The notes beneath the pieces were generated by a model that was not told the origin of the DNA, did no database searches, and was given only the letters and a program-made list of their open reading frames with translations. A stretch of DNA of 64,000 nucleotides, from NCBI RefSeq assembly GCF_007995015.1, contig NZ_VORB01000011.1, positions 57,394 to 121,393 on the forward strand. The letters run 5' to 3'. Source of the stretch: Luteibaculum oceani. Its GTDB lineage: Bacteria > Bacteroidota > Bacteroidia > Flavobacteriales_D > Luteibaculaceae. Of the stretch, positions 42,073 through 50,636 are shown one piece after another (positions within the stretch are counted from its first letter, which is position 1; each line of letters opens with the position of its first letter). The position numbers and the translations under genes were made by a program.

Positions 42073-43242
42073 ATGGTGAATCTAATTTTTATTGTTTTAA
42101 TTACCGTAAGCCTCTTGGTTTACGGGGTACTTGAGTACCAAAGACACCAATTTTATCTTAGAAAAATTCCAATTAGAATTCATGTAAATGGAACCAGAGG
42201 GAAGTCCAGTGTTACTAGATTGGTGGGAGCGGGGTTACGAGCAGGAGGCCTCAAGACCCTGACAAAAGTTACTGGAACTTTTCCGAGGTTAGTTTCAAGT
42301 GATGGTACTGAAGTAGCTATCCATCGTAAAGCAGGTGCAAATATTCTTGAACAGTTAGATATAGTAAAGTACTGTGCAAAAAATAATTACGATGTATTAT
42401 TGATAGAATGTATGGCGTTACAGCCCATTTATCAAAAAATTACCGAACATCAGATGATTAAAGCGACCCACGGGGTTATTACCAATATTAGGTTGGATCA
42501 TTTGGATGTTATGGGACCTAGATTGGAAAATGTTGCTGAGGCCATTTCAAATACGGTACCAAAAAACTCAAAACTTTATACTGCAGAAGATAGGTTTGGA
42601 GGTTTGTTAACTGAAAAAAGTAAGAAAAGGAATTCTGAGATTTATTTCTCCGATTTGGGGCAAGTTAGCCAGCAGGATATGAAAGGCTTTACCTACTTAG
42701 AGCATGCGTCCAATGTGGCACTGGCTTTGGACATTTGTGAAGACCTAGGGGTGGATAAAACCGTCGCCTTGGAGGCTATGAAAAAGAGTGTTCCCGATGA
42801 AGGTGTTTTGCGTAAATATGAAATCGATGTTTCACAAAAGAAGATAGTCTATTATAATGGTTTAGCCGCAAACGATATTGAGTCTAGTATAATGATTTGG
42901 AAGAATATAAGTTCAATTGAAGATTTTGATGCTGGTTATTTGTTATTGAACGGAAGAAAAGACAGAAAAGACAGGACAATATCCCTTTTATCTGGATTTT
43001 CTAGTGTAGCGCTTGATGGACTTATTATTTGTGGAGATAATGTTGAATTGTCCCGGTCTATAGCCTTAAAACATGGGTTTTTAGAGGATAAAGTTCATGT
43101 TATTTCTTCCTATGATCCAGAAGTTAGGTTTAATCAAATCATGGAATTTATTGCATCGAATTCAATGATATTTTCAGTAGGTAATATGGGAGCAGGTGGT
43201 GCAGAAATGTCTGAATATTTTGCTCAAAAAAGAACGCTATGA
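42073..43242 (+). CDS. pgsB: Poly-gamma-glutamate synthase PgsB/CapB
   Basis: This 389-residue amide ligase adds glutamate by ATP-dependent gamma-linkage. It has an N-terminal membrane anchor (LIFIVLITVSLLVYGVLEY) and a Mur-ligase-like P-loop (HVNGTRGKSSVTRLVGAGLRAGG), then ECMALQPIYQ and TNIRLDHLDVMGP, matching PgsB/CapB. The length is normal. It overlaps pgsC by 4 nt (ATGA). PgsB and PgsC form the synthetic core. The polymer may be gamma-linked glutamate or a close analogue; composition cannot be read from the sequence. Confidence 0.92.
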   Translation: MVNLIFIVLITVSLLVYGVLEYQRHQFYLRKIPIRIHVNGTRGKSSVTRLVGAGLRAGGLKTLTKVTGTFPRLVSSDGTEVAIHRKAGANILEQLDIVKYCAKNNYDVLLIECMALQPIYQKITEHQMIKATHGVITNIRLDHLDVMGPRLENVAEAISNTVPKNSKLYTAEDRFGGLLTEKSKKRNSEIYFSDLGQVSQQDMKGFTYLEHASNVALALDICEDLGVDKTVALEAMKKSVPDEGVLRKYEIDVSQKKIVYYNGLAANDIESSIMIWKNISSIEDFDAGYLLLNGRKDRKDRTISLLSGFSSVALDGLIICGDNVELSRSIALKHGFLEDKVHVISSYDPEVRFNQIMEFIASNSMIFSVGNMGAGGAEMSEYFAQKRTL

Positions 43243-43697
43243 TAGAATTAGCAGTAACGATTGGTATAGCCTTGTCATTATTCTTTTTGGAGTCTTTTGG
43301 AATGGCTGCAGGTGGAATTATAGTTCCCGGATATGTGGCACTTCAATTAGGAACTCCAGACCGATTAGTTGGGTTGGTGTTGGTTGCCTTAATTACATTT
43401 TTTGTTTTGAAGCTAATTGGAAAATTTACGTTTTTATTTGGTCGAAGGCAGATGGTGATTGCGCTTTTAGTAGGAACAATATTTTCCATGGTTTCACATC
43501 ATTTTATGTTCATAAATGGCCAAAATACAACGCTAGAGTTCTCAGCAGTAGGGTGGGTTGTACCAGGCTTAGTGGCACACTGGTCTCTTAAACAAGGGTT
43601 CGTTAAAACAATTTCAATGCTAATTATTATCTCCTCCATTGCTAGATTATTAGTGATCCTTTGTATGGGAGGTGAAATTATTCCAAACCTCTATTAG
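43239..43697 (+). CDS. pgsC: Poly-gamma-glutamate synthesis protein PgsC/CapC
   Basis: This 152-residue hydrophobic protein has about five membrane helices and opens with FFLESFGMAAGGIIVPGYVALQ, the PgsC/CapC signature. PgsC is the membrane partner of PgsB and both are needed for polymerisation. The normal length and the overlap with pgsB support the assignment. The following gene starts after a 7-nt gap. Confidence 0.92.
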   Translation: MIELAVTIGIALSLFFLESFGMAAGGIIVPGYVALQLGTPDRLVGLVLVALITFFVLKLIGKFTFLFGRRQMVIALLVGTIFSMVSHHFMFINGQNTTLEFSAVGWVVPGLVAHWSLKQGFVKTISMLIIISSIARLLVILCMGGEIIPNLY

Positions 43698-43704
43698 ACG
43701 TATC

Positions 43705-44820
43705 ATGCGAAACATCTCCATTAGGTCTACATGGGTCCTACTTGTGTTAGCTCTTATATCAATTATGGCTATTTTCTTGGTTGAAAAGACTCAGCAACTA
43801 ACCAAACAAGAGTTTTACGAGGAAAAACTAGCCGCAGCAGAGCTCAACTTAAAATATCAGCAATACCTTAAGCAAAAGAATTTTCTAAATGAAATTTCAA
43901 TTGACAATATTAACGATCCTAATGGCACTCGGCTAATTGGAACCAGATATTCCGAAATAACTTCTGGAAGAGGATCCTTACCAATTAAACTAAGTACCAC
44001 TAATCCAAATTTTGCAGCTCTAATTATTGAGCTATTAAAAGAAAGTGGTGTTGAAAAAGGAGATCACGTAGCAGTTTGTGCAACAGGTTCGTTTCCTGCT
44101 ATTAACATTGCTTATCTAGCGGCATCCGAGGTCTTGGGGTTAAAAACTACCTTTATAAGTTCGGTTACCTCATCCTCTTGGGGGGCAAATGACCCCAATT
44201 ATACCTATTTAGATATGCATAACCACCTGTACCAAGCAGGCTTGGTGTCATTTCAGGTTGTTGGTGCTTCAATTGGTGCTAATCAAGATATAGGTCGAAC
44301 ATTAACTCCGTCGGGTAGGGAGGCGGCAATTATAGCAATAGAAAGAAATAATATTCCATTAATCAACGGTACGTCGTTGAGAGATAATGTTTTAAAAAGA
44401 ATTGAAATTATAAAGGACAACGAAAATAAATTTGAAAAGGAAATCTCGTTGTTTATAAATATAGGGGGAGGAGTAGCAAGCCTAGGTAGCAGTGATAATC
44501 ATGACAACATCCCATCTGGATTAGTTCTTGACCCAAAATTGAATCAATTTAAAGATAGAACAGGGGTGCTTTTCGAAATGGTTGCACTAAAGGGTGTCCC
44601 TTTCATAAACTTTTTGAATATCAACCGGATAATGGATAAATATGGCCTCCCCAAGGATCCGGTTCCGCTTCCCAATCCTGGAGAGGGCGAATTATTTGAA
44701 CATTTGGAATACAATCTAAATCTTGTAATTGGTCTTACCTTGTTGCTTATCGTTTTTATAACAGCAATCATACTTTACGACAACCACCAAAATAAATTAG
44801 GGCAAAATGTTATTAAATAA
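43705..44820 (+). CDS. pgsW: Poly-gamma-glutamate system protein PgsW-like
   Basis: From the ATG at 43705 it is 371 residues; GTG 43672 would overlap pgsC. It has an N-terminal and a C-terminal membrane helix (TWVLLVLALISIMAIFLV and LVIGLTLLLIVFITAIILYD) around a soluble domain with GDHVAVCATGSFPAINIAYL and TSSSWGANDPNYTYLDMHNHLY. This matches the PgsW-type 'poly-gamma-glutamate system protein' found with pgsB and pgsC in Fusobacteria and Spirochaetes. It replaces PgsA here. Its biochemical role is not known to me. It overlaps the next gene by 14 nt. Confidence 0.85.
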   Translation: MRNISIRSTWVLLVLALISIMAIFLVEKTQQLTKQEFYEEKLAAAELNLKYQQYLKQKNFLNEISIDNINDPNGTRLIGTRYSEITSGRGSLPIKLSTTNPNFAALIIELLKESGVEKGDHVAVCATGSFPAINIAYLAASEVLGLKTTFISSVTSSSWGANDPNYTYLDMHNHLYQAGLVSFQVVGASIGANQDIGRTLTPSGREAAIIAIERNNIPLINGTSLRDNVLKRIEIIKDNENKFEKEISLFINIGGGVASLGSSDNHDNIPSGLVLDPKLNQFKDRTGVLFEMVALKGVPFINFLNINRIMDKYGLPKDPVPLPNPGEGELFEHLEYNLNLVIGLTLLLIVFITAIILYDNHQNKLGQNVIK

Positions 44821-45712
44821 CAGAGTATTAATACTTAGTCTGGGGCTAATTTTCAGCATTTTCTGCAATGCTCAAAAGAAAGTGGATTTAAATCCCGTAA
44901 AAGAGGTTAGTAAAGTAACCTTAAAAGGAAAATACGAGCATAAGTATTATGCACTTTCTTCAAAATCATCCACAATTTATAAGGTCAACGGACCAGGAGT
45001 AATAAGCCTAAATGTAAGGGTAAGAGTAGAGGAGGGGCTAAAATCAGAACCATTTAAAATAAAGGTAATTAAGAATAATAAACATATCGACATATATGAG
45101 GTACCTGCACTTACAGTTGGGAATCTGAAATTTAAAAGTCAGAAGTTGCCAGGAGCGCCTACCAAGTATTATCGTTTGGATATCCCAGTGGAACCTGGAA
45201 AAAACACCTATAAAATTTATAAATATCAGCCCGAGCCTCGTGTGTACGTCAAAGCATATTATACTCCATTTTCGAAACCACAGTGGAAGGATTTAAAATC
45301 AAAAAAAGTTCTCGCTTCATCAAATATTCAATTTACTAAATCAGGTAGGGTAAGTAACTATTATGAGCTAAATAGAAAAACAAATCAATTCCTGTTTAAT
45401 TTTAACGGCAGTGATTATTTAAGGATCATAGTAAGACCAAAATTTTCTTACTCCATGTTGGATGAAATTTTGGTGAAATTGAAACTAACCAATCTCAACA
45501 CGGGAGAAGAAAAAATATACCGGATAAACTCCAAACGTACTTCTTCAGCAATTTTTGTAAATGACAAAAAAAATGCCGTAGGGGTTTCCAGTACCCTTTA
45601 CCTTGAAATGAAGCCTGAAGATGTGGGGTCTACTTTTAAGTTGGAGTTAATTTCTGGCTGTAAAAAAGCAGCTGTAAAAGTCTCTGAAAATGTGAAAGGG
45701 ATTAAAAGATGA
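44807..45712 (+). CDS. Secreted protein of the pgs operon, unknown
   Basis: This 301-residue protein has a signal peptide (RVLILSLGLIFSIFCNAQ, cleavage after AQ) and no other membrane helix, so it is periplasmic or exported. It is strongly basic (many KK) with beta-rich sequence in two similar halves, such as SKSSTIYKVNGPGVISLNVRV and SDYLRIIVRPKFSYSM, suggesting duplicated sandwich domains. The basic surface could bind a polyanionic polymer. It overlaps pgsW by 14 nt and the next barrel gene by 4 nt, placing it within the machine. I know no named family. Confidence 0.75.
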   Translation: MLLNNRVLILSLGLIFSIFCNAQKKVDLNPVKEVSKVTLKGKYEHKYYALSSKSSTIYKVNGPGVISLNVRVRVEEGLKSEPFKIKVIKNNKHIDIYEVPALTVGNLKFKSQKLPGAPTKYYRLDIPVEPGKNTYKIYKYQPEPRVYVKAYYTPFSKPQWKDLKSKKVLASSNIQFTKSGRVSNYYELNRKTNQFLFNFNGSDYLRIIVRPKFSYSMLDEILVKLKLTNLNTGEEKIYRINSKRTSSAIFVNDKKNAVGVSSTLYLEMKPEDVGSTFKLELISGCKKAAVKVSENVKGIKR

Positions 45713-46488
45713 AGCTCATAAAATTAGTCTTTATTCTAATCAGTTTTCTGTTTTTAGACCCCCTTTTTGGACAGGATAATTCGAGGTCACAAAACACTTA
45801 TTGGAATACCGTTCTTCTTTCAAAAAAGCTAAACAATAGGTTTAGTGCCAGTAATCTAAATATATATAGCATAAGAGCTTCTACGAATAAAAAATGGTTC
45901 AATTACCATGATTTTTCTGTGGCCTATAAACTAGATCGGTTCTGGTCTGTTTCAATGGGAATAGCAATATCTAGTTATAAATTATCTTCTGGTGGGAATA
46001 AAAATTTTGTTACCCAAACAGCAATGATTTCTCGATCCTTTAGACTTGGAAAAATAGGCTTGTTAACCAGGGTGATTGCTCAAAATAACAATCCCAAATT
46101 TTCAAGGTATCAACAACGATTTCAGTTGGTAATTAGGTCTTATTACCGAAAGGGAAATCTCCCTTTAAAAATTAAGCCCTATATGCAGACGGCTCTTTAT
46201 TATTATTTAAATGGCAAAGAGAGAACGTACTACGATGATAACTTTCAAGCAATTGGAAAGAAATCACCAGATGGAATACATCGAATTAGGTTTAAGGCTG
46301 GATTTATGTTAAATCCGATAAGAAATCTTAATCCTTTGAAAGTCGGAATGTACATTGCTAGAAATGTGGAATTCAATTTGCCATGGGGCAATGAATTAAA
46401 CTTTCCGAGAAATAGTTCTGGAACAAGAATTTCATTACCCTTCAATAACTATAATTTAATTGGGTTACAGGTAAATTACAGCCTCTAG
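45709..46488 (+). CDS. Outer-membrane barrel protein of the pgs operon (DUF2490-like)
   Basis: This 259-residue protein has a signal peptide (KLVFILISFLFLDPLFG) and an amphipathic beta pattern throughout, ending in an aromatic strand (NNYNLIGLQVNYSL). The start WNTVLLSKKLNNRFSASNLNIYS and the overall size resemble DUF2490 barrels. It overlaps the basic secreted protein by 4 nt and is the last gene of the operon. An outer-membrane channel for the polymer is a reasonable inference, but no direct evidence exists. Barrel prediction would settle the fold. Confidence 0.75.
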   Translation: MKLIKLVFILISFLFLDPLFGQDNSRSQNTYWNTVLLSKKLNNRFSASNLNIYSIRASTNKKWFNYHDFSVAYKLDRFWSVSMGIAISSYKLSSGGNKNFVTQTAMISRSFRLGKIGLLTRVIAQNNNPKFSRYQQRFQLVIRSYYRKGNLPLKIKPYMQTALYYYLNGKERTYYDDNFQAIGKKSPDGIHRIRFKAGFMLNPIRNLNPLKVGMYIARNVEFNLPWGNELNFPRNSSGTRISLPFNNYNLIGLQVNYSL

Positions 46489-46519
46489 CAAAATCTTCTA
46501 GATTTTAAAGAGTGTTTGA

Positions 46520-47491
46520 CTAAAGCGCAGCGGTAATCAACTCCACCTTGTTTTCCTTTGCTGGCAATGACTTTAAGTATGCATATATTGCTCTTAAATC
46601 ATTGGTGTCCATATGGGCATACATAAGCCATGGCATTACAGTTTGAAATTCCCCTGCTTTTACTTTTGGTGGTACATAGCTACTATCGGTGTATTGCCTA
46701 AATCTGCTTATAAATTGTTCTTCGCTCCAGGCTCCAATTCCAGTTTCGTGTGGAGTTATATTGGCTGAACGCAAAATGCTTCCATCGGGAAAGTGAAATT
46801 CCATGCCTCCCGCAAAATCCTCTCCAATGAATTCACCTTTTTCTTGCTTGGTATGGCAGTCATAGCATGCTGCAGCGTTAACCAAGTACTCTCCATAGGC
46901 AATTAAGTTTTCCTGACTGGGTCTTTTGCTGGGAGTAGCCTTTTTTGGTAAGGTGTTAATGATGAAATTCATCGGAAAATCAGGTTCGGATTTTTCAGGT
47001 TGGTAATCTACCGGATCTAACGTTCGGATGTATGCGATAACCGACTTAATGTCTTCGGGGTCCATTTTACCGTAATGGTGATAAGGCATTAAATTGAAAA
47101 GCGCTCTACCGTCTTTCGATATTCCCGTGGTAATAGCCCGGTAAATTTCCCCATCGGTCCATTTTCCCAATCCGGCAGGGGTAATGTTTGGGGAAACAAA
47201 TTTCCCTGGAAACCCCATCATCTGATCAAAGCGTTCTCCTCCAGCACCCATAGAACCTTTAACGGGGGGAGCTGCAAAAGTGGTCCAATCGCGTTGGGCA
47301 TGGCAATCCATACATAACATTACGTGATTGGCTAAATATTTTCCCCTTTCAATATTTTGTGGTGTAAGCTCTACGGTTATTTCTGGTGCTTGCTCTGCTT
47401 TAGGCAAAAATACCTTGAGATAAACCAGAAATCCACCTACAAAAATCAAAAGAATGGCAATAAGAAAAAGGAAAAAGCGAAGCACTTTCAT
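46520..47491 (-). CDS. Di-haem c-type cytochrome
   Basis: This 323-residue protein has an N-terminal membrane anchor (LRFFLFLIAILLIFVGGFLVYL) and two CXXCH haem sites, C60-C63-H64 (CMDCH) and C209-C212-H213 (CYDCH), in two similar cytochrome domains each followed by a GxWT/WS-type GxxD pattern and PNITP/ANITP methionine-side stretch. The domain pair resembles the cytochrome subunits of alcohol/gluconate dehydrogenases. Electron partner unknown. It stands alone. Confidence 0.88.
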   Translation of the reverse strand: MKVLRFFLFLIAILLIFVGGFLVYLKVFLPKAEQAPEITVELTPQNIERGKYLANHVMLCMDCHAQRDWTTFAAPPVKGSMGAGGERFDQMMGFPGKFVSPNITPAGLGKWTDGEIYRAITTGISKDGRALFNLMPYHHYGKMDPEDIKSVIAYIRTLDPVDYQPEKSEPDFPMNFIINTLPKKATPSKRPSQENLIAYGEYLVNAAACYDCHTKQEKGEFIGEDFAGGMEFHFPDGSILRSANITPHETGIGAWSEEQFISRFRQYTDSSYVPPKVKAGEFQTVMPWLMYAHMDTNDLRAIYAYLKSLPAKENKVELITAAL

Positions 47492-47636
47492 GGTACGGGA
47501 TGTTAAATTACGGCATTAAGATAACATTATAGTACCATTTAAATCATTTAAGCTAATTTAAATCATAATAAAACAAACGAAACGTTAAAATTTGAACTGA
47601 AAAATGGTTTTTAGTGTATAAAACTTGGAGTGAGGA

Positions 47637-47665
47637 CAAAAAAATAGCAGGCTCAAACCTGCTAT
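47637..47665 (-). terminator. Terminator of the five-paralogue operon
   Basis: On the minus strand the 8-bp stem ATAGCAGG/CCTGCTAT (47644-47665, 6-nt loop) is followed by seven U. It ends the operon 13 nt after its last stop codon. Confidence 0.85.
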
Positions 47666-47677
47666 TCTCATTGTGTC

Positions 47678-48556
47678 TTAGTAAAGAAAACCTATCCGCA
47701 ATCCGGCGCTCAATGCTATTTTGGGGCTACCATCTGTAATTATAATACCTCCACGGTGGACCTCTCCCGTACCATAGGAGTAGTAATAACTGTCCTCATC
47801 CATTTCCGCCGATTCATCATACTTAGTGACAGCTCCATATCCTATCCCGACGAAATAGTCAATTAAAAAACTATCTGAGTACACCACCTGTTTTCCTAGG
47901 TTAACCATAAATGCGGCACCCAACGTTTTGTAGCTATAACCCTGTTCGGAGGATGTCAAAGTAGCGTGGTCGTACTGATATGCCTTTCCAGAGTGGTTTA
48001 ACGAACTAATTACCAATTCTGGCTTGATGTACGCTCCCTTTAAAATATGGGAGTATTTCATTCCAGCTAGATAGAAATCTGGGCTTTTAAGTAGCTTATA
48101 TCCAAAGCGAGCATTAAATCCTGTGGTTTCTTCGTCTGAACTGCCAAAAATTTCGGTTGTACCAAAGTTAAATCCCAAATTAACCTCCATAGATTTACCA
48201 GGTTCTATGCTTTTCTCGTAAGAAACTTCCCAGTAGTTGGTCAGTGGGGTTAAAAAGTTAAACTTGATAGCACGCTTATTTTGTTGACTGTAGTTCTCTT
48301 GATTGTTGAGGTTTTCCTGTAAAACCACATTTTTACCATTGGCGGTAACCACTCGTGAGCAAGCCGAATAATTAATGGTAAAGGCCAAGTCAGGGTTAAG
48401 TTCTGGTCTGGTGTATTTAATTATATCATTTCCAATTTCCACCAACTTACATGGTATTACCTCTCCAGTAAATTTGAAAATGGTATCCTTTTGACCAAAA
48501 ACTAAATTGGACAAACCTATGATCAGGGTTAAAGTGAAAATTTTGCCGGCCTTCAT
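47678..48556 (-). CDS. Outer-membrane barrel protein, paralogue E
   Basis: This 292-residue protein is the last of five related genes. It has a signal peptide (KIFTLTLIIGLSNLVFGQ), an N-terminal domain of about 80 residues (DTIFKFTGEVIPCKLVEIGNDIIKYTRPE), then a barrel (about 100-292) ending in SAGLRIGFLY. It is closest in pattern to paralogue A, both with TPLTNYWEVSYEKS- or TPVFATLEVSYEKN-like strands. Function unknown; the N domain also occurs with barrels elsewhere in Bacteroidota. Confidence 0.78.
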   Translation of the reverse strand: MKAGKIFTLTLIIGLSNLVFGQKDTIFKFTGEVIPCKLVEIGNDIIKYTRPELNPDLAFTINYSACSRVVTANGKNVVLQENLNNQENYSQQNKRAIKFNFLTPLTNYWEVSYEKSIEPGKSMEVNLGFNFGTTEIFGSSDEETTGFNARFGYKLLKSPDFYLAGMKYSHILKGAYIKPELVISSLNHSGKAYQYDHATLTSSEQGYSYKTLGAAFMVNLGKQVVYSDSFLIDYFVGIGYGAVTKYDESAEMDEDSYYYSYGTGEVHRGGIIITDGSPKIALSAGLRIGFLY

Positions 48557-48586
48557 AATTATTTGAATTGAATTTTTGATGTAGAA

Positions 48587-49759
48587 TTAGAAGCTAAAAC
48601 CAAATTTCACACCACCAGAAGCAGTTGGTACTACAGGTAGTTCTTCATTTCTAAATCCTTCTGTGTAAACAAATTTAGAACCTCTAATGTCGTCCTGTGA
48701 GCCGTAATTCGGTTCGCTGTTCGGGTTGTCGCTGTCGTAGCTTTCTATTAAATATCCCGCTCCAATTCCAAGGAAAATCTCGAATTGGAAACGAGGTGTA
48801 AAATCCCACTTTCTACCAATGTGTAATGCTAAACCTGCAATTTGCTGTTCGTACGTTGCAGAGTAAGTGCTGGTGGTTCCTCCACCCAAAATTCCACCTT
48901 CTTCCTGGGTAACACCATCATCTGTTTTCACATAGGTTAGGTAAAACAATTCGGGTTTAAAGTAGGTGTTACCGGTTCTACCTTGTCCTTTGGATTTATT
49001 ATAAAGCTTAAAGCCCAAACCGTAGTTTCTAAGTTCAATATCATTGGTTGATTTGGTACCATAGGTTAGTTCTAAACCAAAATGTTGAGAAAAAACACGC
49101 TCATAAGTTAATTCTAGAATTCCTGTTCCCAGGTTTACGAGGTTGTACTGCAATTTATTTCCTGGGACTTTGTGGGGATAGAAAAATCGCGGTCTTCCTT
49201 TTTCATCTTTTGAGGGCTTTGTTTCCTTCTTTTCGGCCTTGGGTGTTTTAACAGGCTTACTTTTAGCAGTTTCCTCTTGGTTTACGGCTTCTTCTTTAGT
49301 TTTGGGCTCCTCTTTTTCTGAAGGCTTAACGGTTTCTTGTTTCTCTTCCACTTTTTCCACTTTTGCAGTCTCCTGATTACCAGGTTCACTGTTAACCGTA
49401 GCTTCCTTAGGGGTAAAAAGTTTCCAAGTTTTTTTCTCTTTAGGTGCTTTCGCTTTCTTGGGTTCTTTTGAAGATTTAGCTAAAGATGATGATTTTGTTT
49501 TTTTGGTTTTCTTGTTGCCTTTGTTCTTGATGTACTCACGCTCACCGTATGATGCTCTTACAAGGTAACTTACCTTTTCTTTGTCGATACTAAAGGTTAC
49601 ATTTTCTCCAAAACCGAAGTTTTGGTAAACAATTTCTTGACCCTTTGTTGAGGTGATTTTTACCACAAGTTTTTCCCCGTTTTTAAGGGCTAGCGTGTCG
49701 GATTGTGAATACCCTAATACAGTGAAAAGGGTGAAAATTACTGCGTAAATCGATTTCAT
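48587..49759 (-). CDS. Outer-membrane barrel protein with Lys/Glu-rich linker, paralogue D
   Basis: This 390-residue protein has the same plan as its neighbours: signal peptide (AVIFTLFTVLGYSQ), N domain (SDTLALKNGEKLVVKITSTK) and C-terminal barrel from about residue 200. It is about 100 residues longer because of a low-complexity linker (about 80-190) full of K, E, P and T, in short repeats such as KKTKKTKSSS and EEKQETVKPSEK. The linker suits a periplasmic tether or peptidoglycan-crossing segment. The barrel ends GGVKFGFSF. Function unknown. Confidence 0.78.
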   Translation of the reverse strand: MKSIYAVIFTLFTVLGYSQSDTLALKNGEKLVVKITSTKGQEIVYQNFGFGENVTFSIDKEKVSYLVRASYGEREYIKNKGNKKTKKTKSSSLAKSSKEPKKAKAPKEKKTWKLFTPKEATVNSEPGNQETAKVEKVEEKQETVKPSEKEEPKTKEEAVNQEETAKSKPVKTPKAEKKETKPSKDEKGRPRFFYPHKVPGNKLQYNLVNLGTGILELTYERVFSQHFGLELTYGTKSTNDIELRNYGLGFKLYNKSKGQGRTGNTYFKPELFYLTYVKTDDGVTQEEGGILGGGTTSTYSATYEQQIAGLALHIGRKWDFTPRFQFEIFLGIGAGYLIESYDSDNPNSEPNYGSQDDIRGSKFVYTEGFRNEELPVVPTASGGVKFGFSF

Positions 49760-49777
49760 ATTTGGTAGTTATTGGGG

Positions 49778-50611
49778 TTAAAAGACGATTCCAACTCGAA
49801 TGGAACCATGATAAATGTTTGACCAGTTTTCAATTTTATCGTCCAATTGCTCAAAGAAGAACATTCTTTGTTCGTCTGGATTTTTGTAGTTTTTAATATT
49901 AGGATTTTGCAAGGTTTCTCTATCATTTTCACTTAGACGGTCTCCGAAATTGGTGGAAGAATAGCTAAGTCCACTACCTAGGTTTAGTTCAATAAAACCT
50001 CTTCCTAGAACTACCCATTGGTAGCCGAAGTTTAACATAGGGCCCACTCCAAAGTATTTGTGCTCTTTACCATTCTCGAACTTTAAAGTGTGCTTATAAA
50101 AGATGGCCGTTGGTTTAACATAGGGCCCACAGGCTAAATAATCTCGTTGGTATTTATTGTACAATCTAAACTTGTATCCAAAGGCTCCCAGATGAAAGCT
50201 TTCACTATTTTGTAAGTTGAAAAAGAGATTAAAATCGATACTTGAAATTTTGTCTGTGGCCATTTCAAAACCTAATTCTCCATAGTTTAGGAAGCCAGTT
50301 GCAGGAAATAACTTGATTGCATATTTCCTATCAGGATATCGGAATTTTAGATTTTCATTACTGTTTCCAAGCTGGTAATTGATCCAAACTTCACCGTCGT
50401 GAAATTTAATCATCCTAATTTTTGACTTGCTCACATTGAATTTCACATCGGGAGAAAGCGTTGGCTTAGAATAAACCACTTCATCCGAATTCATTTTTTC
50501 AACCACACAAATGGATATGTTGTCATCTGCGAAGTAAATGGTATCGCTCTGTGCATGTGTAATCTTACAAAGAAGTAAAGCAAGAATTATAAAAAGGGTA
50601 GGAGTTTTCAT
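49778..50611 (-). CDS. Outer-membrane barrel protein, paralogue C
   Basis: From the ATG at 50611 it is 277 residues; the longer frame runs into the upstream gene. The signal peptide is KTPTLFIILALLLCKITHAQ. The N domain has SDTIYFADDNISICVVEKMN and SPDVKFNVSKSKIRMIKFHDG. The barrel ends SIRVGIVF. It is closest to paralogue B, which also contains the phrase KFALKFIPGNFGQFGEFGVE where this one has KYAIKLFPATGFLNYGELGFE. Function unknown. Confidence 0.78.
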   Translation of the reverse strand: MKTPTLFIILALLLCKITHAQSDTIYFADDNISICVVEKMNSDEVVYSKPTLSPDVKFNVSKSKIRMIKFHDGEVWINYQLGNSNENLKFRYPDRKYAIKLFPATGFLNYGELGFEMATDKISSIDFNLFFNLQNSESFHLGAFGYKFRLYNKYQRDYLACGPYVKPTAIFYKHTLKFENGKEHKYFGVGPMLNFGYQWVVLGRGFIELNLGSGLSYSSTNFGDRLSENDRETLQNPNIKNYKNPDEQRMFFFEQLDDKIENWSNIYHGSIRVGIVF

Positions 50612-50636
50612 TATTAGAGCATTTGATTGGGGTGGG

